Assembly (NCBI GenBank): GCA_018222405.1
Contig: JAAFAI010000011.1
Location: 62,001-126,000, forward strand
DNA from: Gammaproteobacteria bacterium
GTDB lineage: Bacteria > Pseudomonadota > Gammaproteobacteria > Enterobacterales > Alteromonadaceae
Reading direction: 5' to 3'
DNA length: 64,000 nucleotides
This document shows, one piece after another, positions 9,619-20,100 of this stretch. The position numbers were made by a program, and so were the translations under genes. How positions within the stretch are numbered: position 1 is the stretch's first letter; every line of letters begins with the position of its first letter. Below the pieces are notes generated by a model. It was given only the letters and a program-made list of their open reading frames with translations, was not told where the DNA came from and ran no database searches.

Positions 9619-10329
9619 TTAAGCGCCTGGCGTCGCTTCCCGGTAAATATCCGGCTGGTAGTGACCAAATGGGAGGGGCGCACTGAACCGCATGCGTTTA
9701 CAGCTCGCCGGGTGGGTAAATAATAATGTTTCTGCATGCAATTGTAGCCGCGGCGCGCTGGCAATTACGGTGGGTGTGCCATACAGGCGATCGCCCAGGA
9801 TGGGGTGGCCCATTTCAAGCATATGGACCCGCAGCTGGTGGGAGCGACCGGTTATCGGGATAAGCGCTACCAGCGCTTCGGTAACATCTTCTTGTACCAC
9901 TTCATAATGGGTGAGGGCAGGCTTGCCAGACTCAAAATCAACCTTTTGTTTCGGCCGGTTGGGCCAGTCACAAATTAACGGTAAATCTACTGAGCCTGAT
10001 AATTGCGCGGGTACACCGGCTACCCTGGCGAAGTATCGCTTGGCGGTCTGGCGTAGCTCAAATTGCCGCGAAAGCTGACGATGGCTGTCTTTGTGCTGAG
10101 CCACCACCATTACCCCGGAAGTGGCCATATCCAAGCGGTGAACGATCCTCGCATCAGGGTAAACCCGTTGAATACGGGAAATTAGCGAATCACGATGCTC
10201 CGGTGCTTTGCCCGGCACGCTGAGCAGCCCGCTGGGCTTGTTAACCACAATCACGTCGTCATCATGATACAACAAGCTTAAAAACGGGCTCAGTGGCGGC
10301 TGATAAACAAATTCCGGGTTGGCACTCAT
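9619..10329 (-). CDS. rluA: RluA-family RNA pseudouridine synthase
   Basis: Isomerises uridine to pseudouridine in rRNA/tRNA; in E. coli RluA acts on 23S rRNA U746 and tRNA U32. The 236 residues contain the family motif IVHRLDMATSGVMVV with the catalytic Asp in HRLD, preceded by VVNKPSGLLSVPG and followed by KRYFARV and RSHQLRVHMLEMGHPILGDRLYG. No S4 domain is present, as in RluA rather than RluB/C/D. Its position 19 nt after rapA matches the rapA-rluA adjacency of E. coli and supports assignment as RluA. Confidence 0.92.
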   Translation of the reverse strand: MSANPEFVYQPPLSPFLSLLYHDDDVIVVNKPSGLLSVPGKAPEHRDSLISRIQRVYPDARIVHRLDMATSGVMVVAQHKDSHRQLSRQFELRQTAKRYFARVAGVPAQLSGSVDLPLICDWPNRPKQKVDFESGKPALTHYEVVQEDVTEALVALIPITGRSHQLRVHMLEMGHPILGDRLYGTPTVIASAPRLQLHAETLLFTHPASCKRMRFSAPLPFGHYQPDIYREATPGA

Positions 10330-10348
10330 TATATTTATTTCGCTAACC

Positions 10349-13171
10349 TTAAGGATTGTTTACCAGCACTCGTACGGCGTCGAGCTGCACGTCACTTTCC
10401 TGCAGCACCTTGGTTAACGCTGCCATCTGAATTTCGATAAACTCGATTTCGCTGTCACGAATAGCCGGATTTTGCCGTTGTAAATCTTTTAGACGCTGTA
10501 CTTCCCCGCCCAGAGTGGTTTGCATTGCATTCATGGCTTCGCCGAGAACGTGATTTGCCTGTTTATGGGCCAGCTCGCGGGCATGCTGTAAATGCTGTTG
10601 CAACTGCGGCGTAAGCGCCTGTACTAACTGTGTTGCTACCTTGCGGCCGAGCGGGCGATGGGCTGTGGTATCAAGATCCGATGGCTGACTCTTGGCATCC
10701 AGACACAAGCGGATTGGCGTCGGCGGGAGGAAGCGTTCCAGTTGCAGTGCCGCAGGCGCTTTAGCCGACAACACAAAAAGAGTTTCCAGGTAATATGCGC
10801 CTTTAGGCTGGCTGGTATCTGCCACAAAACCCACGCTGCTCTTACCGTAAATGTCGGTCATCACCATTTCCATGGCATGATGAATGAGCGGATGATCCCA
10901 GGTTAAAAAGTGCACGTTTTCCAGTGTGGTGGCGGTGCGACGACGGTAGGTGACCGTCATGCCTTCCGGGTCGAGGCCCGGCAGGTGGCCAATCATGGAC
11001 TCGCTGGGGCGCAGGATAAAACAGTCCTGGCCTTTTTCTTCCTGTTGAATACCAATGGCATCAAACAATCGGCCGGCAAATTTAGGTAACTCGCTGGCAC
11101 TGTCCTGGGCAACGATTTGTTCCAACAGCGTATCGACCCGGCCTACACCGGCTGCGTTTAATTCCAGCAGCTTATCGCGCCCGGCGTCTAGTTTGGCTTT
11201 GAGCTCGGCGTTAAGCTGTTGGCTTTGCTCAATCAGCTCCTGCTGAAGTTCAGTGTCAAACGGGGTAAGGCAGTTCATTACCAGGGTTTCTTCCACCGTG
11301 TCGAACACTTTACCGCCGGTAGGGCAGGTTTGTTCAAAGGCATTGAGGCCTTCGTGGTACCACTTTAATAGTACCGATTGAGCAGACTCTTCAATTACAG
11401 GCACATGGATTTGAATATCCTGAGTCTGACCAATCCGGTCGAGTCGGCCAATACGTTGTTCCAGCAGATCCGGCGTGAGCGGTAAATCAAACAGCACCAG
11501 GTGATGGGCGAACTGGAAGTTACGGCCTTCACTGCCAATTTCACTACACAGCAGGATTTGTGCACCGTCTTCCGGATCGGCAAAGTAGTGAGCGGCTTTG
11601 TCTCGCTCTACAATGCTCATGCCCTCATGGAACACAGCCTGACGAATACCCGTCCGTACGCGGATAAGCTCCGCTAATTGCTGGGCGGTGGCGGCACTGG
11701 CGCAGATTAACAGAACCTTTTCCGGTTTGATGTCGGGCAACAGGTTTAACAGCCACTCCACCCGAGGGTCGGCATCCAGCCAGACATCAATAAGCGCCGA
11801 TTGACGTTCAGGATAGAGCGCTTCGGTTAACGAAGTAATTTCGTCATTCTCATAAAGCTCAGGTTTAGGCAGCGGATAAGCATGCAGGTGACGCGACGGA
11901 AATCCTTCTATAGCCGCGCGGCGGTTACGAAATAATAACCGGCCGGTACCGTGGCAATCGATAAGCTGATGCAAAATGGCATCGCGGTTTTCGGTACTGT
12001 TTAAATCGTCAAACTGCGCCATGATCTCAGGCGCAAGCGCAGTTAACTGAGCGGTTTGCTCCGCGCTTAATTCATCGCCTTCGATAAGCGGTGCAACCGC
12101 TTCTGCCAGTTGAGTATACTGCGACTCTTCTTTTAAAAATGCCGGGTAATCATAAAACCGCGCAGGGTCCAGCAAACGCAGGCGGGCAAAGTGACTTTCG
12201 TGACCGAGCTGATCCGGTGTAGCGGTAAGCAGTAATACACCCGGTGTAGCTTCGGCCAGTTTTTCAATGGTTTGATATTCCAGCGACGGCTCATCGGCAG
12301 ACCAGGCCAGGTGATGCGCTTCATCGACAACCAGTAAGTCCCAGGACGTTTCCTGGATCTGCTGCTGACGCTTGGGGTTGCTGGTCAGCCAGTTAAGACC
12401 ACACAGGATGAGCTGGTCGTTATCAAAGGGGTTATCGCTTTCATCTTCCAGTGCCACGCAGCGGCTTTCGTCATAAATAGCAAAAGCCAGGTTAACCCGG
12501 CGTAGCATTTCAACCAGCCATTGATGCAGCAGGGTATCCGGTACCACAATTAATACCCGCGACGCACGGCCGGTAAGAATTTGCTGATGGATGATCAGCG
12601 CTGCCTCAATGGTTTTACCCAGGCCAACCTCATCGGCCAGCAGCACCCGTGGGGCATAGCGGCGACCCACTTCAGAAGCAATGTGCAACTGGTGAGGGAT
12701 AAGCTCGATACGTGCGCCCACCAGACCAATGGTGTCCGATTTAGCGTGAGCATGTTCATTAGTTAGCGAGCCATGGCGTAAGTCAAACCACTTGGGGTGG
12801 TCAAACTGGTAGTTAAATAACCGCTTCTCAGGCTGATTTAAACGAATATGGTGATCGAGGTTGGGCTCGGCCAGCGTGGCGGCCTGTTTGGTATCTTCGC
12901 GTACACCATGATAAATCAACACACCTTGTTGCTCGGTGATCGACTCAACACACAAGCTCCAGCCTTCCTGCGATTTGACCATTTCACCTTCGGTAAACGT
13001 GAGACGGGTGAGTGGCGCATCGGCTTTGGTGTAAATGCGGCTTTCTTCGGTGGCTGGATACAACACTTCTATGGAACGGAAATCCACGCGAATAATCGCG
13101 CCCAGGCCCAGTTCTGTTTCGGTGTTACTCAGCCAGCGCTGACCAATGGCAAATTGTGTGTCGGTACTCAT
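10349..13171 (-). CDS. rapA: RNA polymerase-associated ATPase RapA
   Basis: SWI2/SNF2-type ATPase that binds core RNA polymerase and helps it recycle after transcription. Its 940 residues compare with 968 in E. coli. The N-terminal Tudor-like region begins at FAIGQRWLSNTETELGLG. The helicase motifs are visible: Walker A in ADEVGLGKTIEA, the DEAH box in LVVDEAHHLAW, LLTATP (motif III), and the C-lobe RNFQFAHHLVLFDLP and EQRIGRLDRIGQTQDI. The C-terminal RapA-specific region is present to the end. It lies directly upstream of rluA, as in enterobacteria. The divergent phoH shares the roughly 300-nt upstream region. Confidence 0.97.
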   Translation of the reverse strand: MSTDTQFAIGQRWLSNTETELGLGAIIRVDFRSIEVLYPATEESRIYTKADAPLTRLTFTEGEMVKSQEGWSLCVESITEQQGVLIYHGVREDTKQAATLAEPNLDHHIRLNQPEKRLFNYQFDHPKWFDLRHGSLTNEHAHAKSDTIGLVGARIELIPHQLHIASEVGRRYAPRVLLADEVGLGKTIEAALIIHQQILTGRASRVLIVVPDTLLHQWLVEMLRRVNLAFAIYDESRCVALEDESDNPFDNDQLILCGLNWLTSNPKRQQQIQETSWDLLVVDEAHHLAWSADEPSLEYQTIEKLAEATPGVLLLTATPDQLGHESHFARLRLLDPARFYDYPAFLKEESQYTQLAEAVAPLIEGDELSAEQTAQLTALAPEIMAQFDDLNSTENRDAILHQLIDCHGTGRLLFRNRRAAIEGFPSRHLHAYPLPKPELYENDEITSLTEALYPERQSALIDVWLDADPRVEWLLNLLPDIKPEKVLLICASAATAQQLAELIRVRTGIRQAVFHEGMSIVERDKAAHYFADPEDGAQILLCSEIGSEGRNFQFAHHLVLFDLPLTPDLLEQRIGRLDRIGQTQDIQIHVPVIEESAQSVLLKWYHEGLNAFEQTCPTGGKVFDTVEETLVMNCLTPFDTELQQELIEQSQQLNAELKAKLDAGRDKLLELNAAGVGRVDTLLEQIVAQDSASELPKFAGRLFDAIGIQQEEKGQDCFILRPSESMIGHLPGLDPEGMTVTYRRRTATTLENVHFLTWDHPLIHHAMEMVMTDIYGKSSVGFVADTSQPKGAYYLETLFVLSAKAPAALQLERFLPPTPIRLCLDAKSQPSDLDTTAHRPLGRKVATQLVQALTPQLQQHLQHARELAHKQANHVLGEAMNAMQTTLGGEVQRLKDLQRQNPAIRDSEIEFIEIQMAALTKVLQESDVQLDAVRVLVNNP

Positions 13172-13364
13172 ATTAAACTACTCCGCGATAACCGGGGGGC
13201 GTATTGTACTGATCCCCGCCTTAGCTGTCTTGCTCAATATAGCAATCAGTTACAATCTTGTCGTACCTGATGATCAGGCAACCAGGCGATAAAAATTAAT
13301 TTGCCTGAAAATGCCAAAAAAAAGTGAATAGTTTTAAAAACTGGATTATGGTGGAGTTGATGGT

Positions 13365-13442
13365 CGATGTGATGCGGAGTGTCAGTCGGCTTGTAACTCC
13401 GTGTACATCGGCTCGTAATAGCACGTCGACAATAAGACGAGC
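13365..13442 (+). promoter_or_regulatory. Two stem-loops in the phoH 5' region
   Basis: Between rapA and phoH the sequence can form two adjacent hairpins just before the phoH ribosome binding site. The first pairs CGATGT (13365-13370) with ACATCG (13405-13410) and, inside it, CGGAGT (13375-13380) with ACTCCG (13396-13401). The second pairs GCTCGT (13411-13416) with ACGAGC (13437-13442). The SD sequence GGAG lies at 13458-13461, 7 nt before the ATG. This could be a structured 5' leader affecting phoH expression; no known riboswitch class is recognised. Confidence 0.35.
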
Positions 13443-13467
13443 TTGGTCATGTTCATTGGAGTAACGG

Positions 13468-14865
13468 ATGCCAAGAAAAAGCAATGCAGACACCAGAATA
13501 TATGTCCTAGATACCAATATCCTGCTACACGAACCCCTCGCGTTCCTCTCTTTTAAAGAAAATGATGTTGTGGTGCCCATGACGGTACTGGAAGAGCTGG
13601 ATTATATAAAAGACAGCAAGAAAGACGTTGCCCGTGATGCCCGGGTCTGTATTCGCGCCATGGAAGATTTATTGCGTGATGCGACGCCCGAAGACATGCT
13701 GGCGGGCGTGCCACTAAGTGGATTCGGCGCTGGTGATAACCGACCGACGGGGACGTTATCGATTTATGCTGATTTGAATATGACCGAGTCACAGCAGATT
13801 TTTGCCAGTGACGAAAATGACAACCGTATCATTAATGTTGCATTGCATTTGCAAACGATGTTCGCTTCGCAGGAAGTGGTGCTGGTCACCAAAGACATTA
13901 ATATGCGCCTCAAAGCCAAAGGGGCCGGGCTAGCTCATGTTGAGGATTACCGTACCGATCAGCTGATTTCAGACATTAAGTATCTGACCCGTGGCTATCA
14001 CCAGTTTGAGGGAGATTTTTGGGAGCGCGTAAAATCGGTAGACAGTCGCTCCGAGGGCCGCGATACCATTCATACCGTACCGCGGTCGTTATTGCCCGAG
14101 GCGTACATTAACGAATTTCTACTCGACGAAAGTAATCAGTTTGCTGGCCTGGTGGAATCCATGGACAGCGACCAGATGGAAATTCTTGACCTCGGTTATG
14201 AGCGTCTGATGTCGCGCCATGCGTGGGGAATTAATCCGAAAAATATCGGTCAGGCAATGGCCCTGCATTCCTTACTTGATCCGCATATCGATCTGGTGAT
14301 CCTGACCGGCCCGGCAGGCAGTGGTAAGACGCTGCTGGCATTAGCCGCAGCACTGGAGATGGTAGTAGAGCGGAACATGTACGATAAGATTATTGTGACC
14401 CGTAATACGCCGGAAATCGCCGAATCCATTGGCTTTTTACCAGGCACGGAAGAAGAGAAAATGGCGCCCTGGCTGGCGGCAATTACCGACTCGTTGGAAG
14501 TGCTCCATAAACACGACGAAAACACCAAAGGCTCCATGAGTTACATTATGGAAAAAGCCAATATTCAGTTTAAGTCAGTTAACTTTATGCGCGGACGGAG
14601 CATTCAGAACTCCATAGTGATCCTGGATGAGTCACAAAACCTCACCGCATCGCAACTTAAGACCATTATTACCCGGTGCGGTGAAGGTACTAAGCTGATA
14701 TGCAGTGGCAACCTGGCGCAAATCGACAGTAATTATCTGTCAGCGGTGACATCGGGTTTAACCTATCTGGTTGAGAAATTTAAGGACTTCTCTGGCAGTG
14801 CCACCATTAACCTTGATGGCGTGGTGCGCTCCCGTTTAGCAGATTTTGCCGAGCATCATCTGTAA
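13468..14865 (+). CDS. PhoH-family ATPase with N-terminal PIN domain (PhoH2 type)
   Basis: Cytoplasmic fusion of a PIN-type ribonuclease domain and a PhoH ATPase, 465 residues. The PIN domain (about 8-150) begins IYVLDTNILLHEP with the first acidic active-site residue, has ELDYIKDSKKDVARDAR, and carries further acidic residues around SDENDNRIINVAL and VTKDINMRLKA. The PhoH domain (about 220-465) has Walker A GPAGSGKTLLAL and the Walker B-like SIVILDESQNLT. Related PhoH2 (PhoAT-type) proteins act as sequence-dependent RNases and RNA helicases. The start ATG has GGAG 7 nt upstream. It is monocistronic and divergent from rapA. Confidence 0.92.
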   Translation: MPRKSNADTRIYVLDTNILLHEPLAFLSFKENDVVVPMTVLEELDYIKDSKKDVARDARVCIRAMEDLLRDATPEDMLAGVPLSGFGAGDNRPTGTLSIYADLNMTESQQIFASDENDNRIINVALHLQTMFASQEVVLVTKDINMRLKAKGAGLAHVEDYRTDQLISDIKYLTRGYHQFEGDFWERVKSVDSRSEGRDTIHTVPRSLLPEAYINEFLLDESNQFAGLVESMDSDQMEILDLGYERLMSRHAWGINPKNIGQAMALHSLLDPHIDLVILTGPAGSGKTLLALAAALEMVVERNMYDKIIVTRNTPEIAESIGFLPGTEEEKMAPWLAAITDSLEVLHKHDENTKGSMSYIMEKANIQFKSVNFMRGRSIQNSIVILDESQNLTASQLKTIITRCGEGTKLICSGNLAQIDSNYLSAVTSGLTYLVEKFKDFSGSATINLDGVVRSRLADFAEHHL

Positions 14866-15034
14866 GATTTCGCGTTAACATGGAGTGAAACCAGTTAGTT
14901 CGCTGGTTTCATTACAACCTTTTTCGAGGTTTCTACCCTCTCAGTCTTCCCTGTTGCGCTTTGCGAGGAGCGGGATCGTCCTAATGTAAAAACAGAAGGT
15001 ATTACAACTATAATAATTAATCGTAAGCTCGTAG

Positions 15035-15076
15035 TTGAAGTGGATGGGAGAGAACCCGATCCACTTTCAATTTTTA
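15035..15076 (+). terminator. Candidate Rho-independent terminator downstream of phoH
   Basis: TTGAAGTGGAT at 15035-15045 pairs with ATCCACTTTCAA at 15059-15070 (one bulge), with inner GGG/CCC pairing, and is followed on the + strand by TTTTT at 15071-15075. It lies about 170 nt after the phoH stop and just before the 3' end of the opposing GH3 gene, so it would stop transcripts from phoH. A second hairpin closer to phoH (TGAAACCAG 14886-14894 with CTGGTTTCA 14903-14911) lacks a continuous T-run. Confidence 0.55.
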
Positions 15077-15091
15077 TAACAAAGGCCTAAT

Positions 15092-17104
15092 TCAATATTT
15101 CAACCCATATCGGTATTTGTAGAGAGGTTCCTTACTGTCGTCGGCATAATCAGCCTTTTGTGATTCCACAGCGTTATCGGACGATGGTAACTCAAGAGGT
15201 AAAGTACCAACAGGTGGTATCTTTCCCGTAATTACATCTATTAACGCATCATCGGTACAACCAAAGTTTGCAAGAATAGCAGTAGCGGTGTTGTTTAGCT
15301 CACCCAAAACTATGGGACGCTCTAAGAAAACAGACAAGATTGTTGGAACCTGTTGACTGACAGATAACATTTTCTGATATTTTTCGTCTTCCTCGTCGAA
15401 AGACAAACGCCCTTCATTTTGGCGGCTGCCGAAGAAATGATTCGGGTGAAGCTTTTCACTTGGTGTTGAAAAGCGGAAGATGGCGAAGTCTGCCTGCGTA
15501 AGGTCTGAAACCACTTCAAAACCTCGGGCTGTCAGAGCTTCTGCACTCAAGCCATCAACGAACACTTTCTTCATGGTCTCTGCCAGAGGGAGCAGCGTCT
15601 CAGTATTTTTGAGCAGAACCTGAGATTTGGCCTGGACTTCATGTGCCAGTCGCTGCCATTCAGGCTTACCTACATTTGTTGCTGCATTCGGTTCATTAAC
15701 ATAGGGATTGTCGAACAAACCCAGTTCAAATTTAAGCGCAAGGATACGGCTAGCAGATTCGTTGATACGGTCTTCAGTCAGCTTGCCTTCTTTCACTGCA
15801 TTAACAATGATTTCAGGTTGATCTTCACCACCGAACTGGTCAATACCGGCAGTAATACCTTTTACGAAACGTTCTGGAATAGACAAGTCTTCCACTCCCC
15901 AAGGAGTGGCGATTTCGCCCACTCCCTGTGGCTTGGTAGGCGCCTTACATTCTTCACTACAGTCACGGGTTATCGCCCAATCTGAAATGACCACGCCTTT
16001 AAAGCCGGCATCGCGTCGTAGCAGATTTTGTAAAATTTGCTTGTTATAACCCGCACTCACCGCTTCTACCGGTTCACCGTCAACCGTGATGCCATGCAAA
16101 ATCGGATAAGCAGGCATGATGCCAGTCGTTTTTGCTTCGAAGGCACCGTCAAAAGCACGAATGTGGTCTTCGATACTGGTGTCATCAAGCTGTGCATTTC
16201 GGCCGTAGTAGTTGTGGCCGTCAAAGCCTTCTACCGCTGCGCCGTAGCCAACCCAGTGCTTGGTTACAGTTGATACACCTTCGGGTGTAATGCCATCAGA
16301 GCTGCCCTGGAAGCCGCGGATATAAGCGCCAACCTGCTGGCTCACTTCCACAGCATCGCTGCCAAAGGTGGCGATAATACGGGACCAGCGAGGTTCCGTT
16401 GCCAGGTCTGCCTGTGGTGACAATGCCATTGTAAAACCCGTTGCACGGTATTCCTGGCGGGTGATGTCACCAAACTGTTCGGTTACTTGCGGGTCGTTCA
16501 ACGCACCGAAGCCAAGGGGCTCCGGCCACTGAGTGAAGCCATCGGTGGTCTCATTGGCGCCCAGTACATACTGAAAGTGGTTACGTGGATCAGTGCTGAT
16601 AATGGCTGGAATACCTAAACGGGTCGTTTCAGCAAGCGCCTGCACTTTGTTGTTCTCAACCGCCAAATCTGCAGGAGACATATTCAGGCGGCTGATGTAA
16701 CTACCAATATGTTTATCCTTGAATAACGATGTTGCGACATCAATGTCATAACCTTGCTGGGAAAACCCCGCAAACCCGTTCTTACCCGGTAGCGTGCCAT
16801 GTATCATTTCACCGGCTTTTTCTTCCAGTGTCATGCGGGCCAGCAGATCGGTAACGCGTTGCTCAACAGGCAAACGCCAGTCTTCATAAGGCGTAAGTTT
16901 GCCATCGGCATTCAAATCTCGGAAGGTTAATCCATCCTGTTCAATAACCGCTTTGCTGGTAGTTTGCACTGCCAACTGATTAGCCTGGGTGGCATCGTTG
17001 TTCGGTTGCTCTGTCTGGTCGTGCGAGGGTTTCTCGCTACAACCAGTGAGCATAGCGGTAGCGATAAGGCAGGCACTACTCAATGTTGCTGTATGCTTTT
17101 TCAT
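15092..17104 (-). CDS. GH3 family glycoside hydrolase, lipoprotein (beta-glucosidase-like)
   Basis: Predicted exo-acting beta-glycosidase of family GH3. From ATG 17104 the protein has 670 residues with a lipoprotein signal (MKKHTATLSSACLIATAMLTGC; lipobox LTGC), so it is membrane-anchored, probably outer membrane. The start at 17104 has AAGGA about 8 nt upstream; an in-frame ATG at 17128 would add 8 residues and overlap the upstream stop. The TIM-barrel domain has KHWVGYGAAVEGFDG and the nucleophile Asp in VVISDWAI; the second alpha/beta sandwich domain follows (VLLKNTETLLPLAE). It overlaps or nearly touches the GH78 gene, so the two form an operon. Substrate is inferred as beta-glucoside or related; family GH3 also includes xylosidases and others. 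Confidence 0.88.
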   Translation of the reverse strand: MKKHTATLSSACLIATAMLTGCSEKPSHDQTEQPNNDATQANQLAVQTTSKAVIEQDGLTFRDLNADGKLTPYEDWRLPVEQRVTDLLARMTLEEKAGEMIHGTLPGKNGFAGFSQQGYDIDVATSLFKDKHIGSYISRLNMSPADLAVENNKVQALAETTRLGIPAIISTDPRNHFQYVLGANETTDGFTQWPEPLGFGALNDPQVTEQFGDITRQEYRATGFTMALSPQADLATEPRWSRIIATFGSDAVEVSQQVGAYIRGFQGSSDGITPEGVSTVTKHWVGYGAAVEGFDGHNYYGRNAQLDDTSIEDHIRAFDGAFEAKTTGIMPAYPILHGITVDGEPVEAVSAGYNKQILQNLLRRDAGFKGVVISDWAITRDCSEECKAPTKPQGVGEIATPWGVEDLSIPERFVKGITAGIDQFGGEDQPEIIVNAVKEGKLTEDRINESASRILALKFELGLFDNPYVNEPNAATNVGKPEWQRLAHEVQAKSQVLLKNTETLLPLAETMKKVFVDGLSAEALTARGFEVVSDLTQADFAIFRFSTPSEKLHPNHFFGSRQNEGRLSFDEEDEKYQKMLSVSQQVPTILSVFLERPIVLGELNNTATAILANFGCTDDALIDVITGKIPPVGTLPLELPSSDNAVESQKADYADDSKEPLYKYRYGLKY

Positions 17105-17127
17105 TTTTCTTGTCCTTGACAGGGTCA

Positions 17128-20100
17128 TTATTCGCTAACGGCGCCCGTGATTTGGTACGTGCCTGAGCCTAATGTAAAGGTATTCATTTCGTTAGCATAG
17201 GTAACGTTGGTCACGTACTCGCTGGCATTCACATGTTCGCCATCAATCTTCAATGCTTGTTGCGCTCCGGGTAACGAAATTGTTGCTTTTGTGTTGGCAG
17301 GAATAGTTACCTGATAGTCAAACTTACTATCTCTTACTTGCCAGCGGCTGGAAATCTTTCCGTAGGGCGAATCATATTCTGCTTTTACCCAGTCGATTTC
17401 ATTCTGCGGGTCAAATTCCGGTTTTAATGCAAAGGATTTAAAGCCCGGGGTCAGACGCTGAATCCCCCCGGAGTGACTGATTAACCATTCTCCGATGGCA
17501 CCAAAAGAATAGTGGTTAAAGGAATTCATACTGTTATTACCGCTAAAACCATTTTCTTCGCTATAGCCGTTCAGGCGCTCCCAGATTGTTGTCGCACCCT
17601 GGTCGATTGGATATAACCACGATGGGTATTGATCGTTCAGCAACAAGCGGTAAGCGTCATCCGTATAGCCATTTTCTGACAACGCTTTACTTATCCAGGC
17701 AGTACCAATAAAGCCTGTCATCAGCGAGTAGGCCGGATGGGTCTTTCCTGCATCGTCGACGTTTTCTGATGAAACCGTTCGGGTCAACTTTTCCGCCATC
17801 ACTGCTGCATTGTCTTCATTAAACGCGTTCATCGCCAGACCAACAGCAAAAGAAGTCTGTGTATCTGCAACCGTCCATTCGGCGGGGGGGGCAACGGGGT
17901 TAAACATATGTGGGCCGCCAACCAGGCCAACGGTTTGCAGTTTATCGTTCACAAACTTGTCGTTGAAGAAGGCTTTGCGCTCATCATACTGAGTCCGGTA
18001 TTCGAGGGCCTGTGAGTCGTCGTCCAATATCGATGCAACCTGCGTCATAATATCAAGTGCATAAATGTGATAGGCAGTAGCGAGATAATCTGCTCCAAGC
18101 TGATCGTTTTGTAGACCTAACCAGTCACCTAAGCCCGAGTCTGTGCTTAAGCCGGTTTTGCTGTCGATTGAATTATGTAGGAATGTCATGTACTTATTCA
18201 TCGAAGCATAGTGTTCTGCCAGTAAGGCTTTATCACCATACTGCCAATAGGTCTCCCACGGCACGGTAATACCTGCCACGCCCCAAAGCACACCGCCGAA
18301 ACCACCGCCAACCGGTGCTATGTCAGCATACCGTCCGCTGTCTGCCTGAGTATCACGCATAGCCTGTAAATGGCGACGCATAAACTGAGACGCATCGCTC
18401 ACATAAGTGGCGGTAGGAGCGAATACGTTGATGTCGCCAGACCAGCCCATACGCTCGTTACGCTGAGGGCAGTCAGTAGGTACAGACAGGAAATTATCAA
18501 CATTTGACCAGGTCAGGTTTGACCACAGCTGGTTTACTTTTTCGTTAGAGCTCTCGTAGTGGGCGGTGAGTTCCTGTACTGAACTTATTACCACGCCATT
18601 AACTGCATTAAGCGGCAGAGGCTTGTCAATGCCCGTTATTTCGATGTACTGGAAACCATGAGACGTGAAATGAGGCTCAAACGTTTGCTCGCCGTCAGTC
18701 ATGATGTAAATGTCCTGACTGAGCGCGGCGCGATAGTTTTCCGTCATTATCATTCCCACATTCGGGCCTGATTCCGGTAAGTCCGGATACAGCATTTCTG
18801 CAAAGCGAACAGTTACGACCTCGCCTGATTTTCCTTTAGAAAAGTGCAGACGAGGAACGCCGACGATATTCTGGCCCAGATCGTAAACAAACACGCCGGG
18901 ACGGACTTCTTCCACACTTTTTGCCTGTACAGTTGCAAATTCACGCGCCGGTTCACCAATCTGACCAATTAGCTTCATGCCTTCATAAGATAATGTTTGT
19001 GGCGGAAGCATCATATTGGGTTGCATGTTTTTAGCTTTGACAGAACTTAGAGGCACTTCAACAGCGGGTTTCCAATTTCTCTCAAAAGAAGTTGTAGACC
19101 AATCCTGTTGCTCTTTGGCTATGCGGGCATCATACACTTCCCCCATGGATAGACTTGCATACTGCACCGGTGAAGTGTCGCTAATTTGCCAACTATCCGG
19201 CTCAGTAACGAGAACGATTTCAGAGCCGTCTTCGTATGAAATTATAAGTTGAGCAAGCAGTGATGGTCTGTCACCAAAGCCATTCCAAGCATTTCCAAAA
19301 CCAAGCAGACCACTCCACCAACCCTCACCAAGCTGCGCTCCCATAGCGTTTTCTCCACGCTTGATTGCGGACGTTACGTCGTACGTTTGATAGAGGTGAG
19401 TTTGATTGTACTGAGTTAAACCAGGATTGTAGTAATCATTACTTACTTTTTGGCCATTAACATAGTACTCATAGATGCCGCGTGACGTTACGTACAAACG
19501 GGCTTTGGAGATTGTCTTATCTGGCACATTGAACTCTGTGCGTAATCGAGGCATACCGTTGGCTTTTGTGTCCACCACAACCAGAGATTTTTCAATTGAG
19601 CCAGTAAAGCTTATCGCGCCTTCTGAACCTTGAGCTTGGCCGGACTTCTCAGCAAACTCGGAAATGTGCTGACTGCCTTCAAATAGCACACTATGGGGTG
19701 TATGCATATTAGCGACCGATAGGTTGTCAACAATGACTTTTGTACCGGCATCTGCAGCTACACCTATATCGTTAAGCATTCCATAGGTAATATAATCATG
19801 GTTGTGACCAAGTGGATTTAACTGAACAGTAGCGCCTTCAACCGGTGGCGGAAACATTAACTGAAAGCCAGACTTTTCTTTTGCTTCTGCGCCTATCCAG
19901 AACGCTGGATCCCCATCTAACTGGACTGTCACATAACCGAATTCATTATTGATGAGTAAATGATGAGGTTTATAGCGATTACTCTCGTTGATCACTGACT
20001 TTTTGATATCAAAAGATTTCACCGGTATGTCAGGGGTGTCGTTCTTCGTATATCCAGCGCGATACACATTTAGTTTTGCCGGACTCCCGTTATCAAGGCC

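Noticed and set aside
12848..13270. 140-codon plus-strand frame across the rapA 5' end
   Set aside because: Overlaps rapA almost completely and lacks a plausible ribosome binding site or family similarity.
13296..13580. 94-codon minus-strand frame across the phoH start
   Set aside because: Overlaps the conserved PhoH PIN domain; probably chance.
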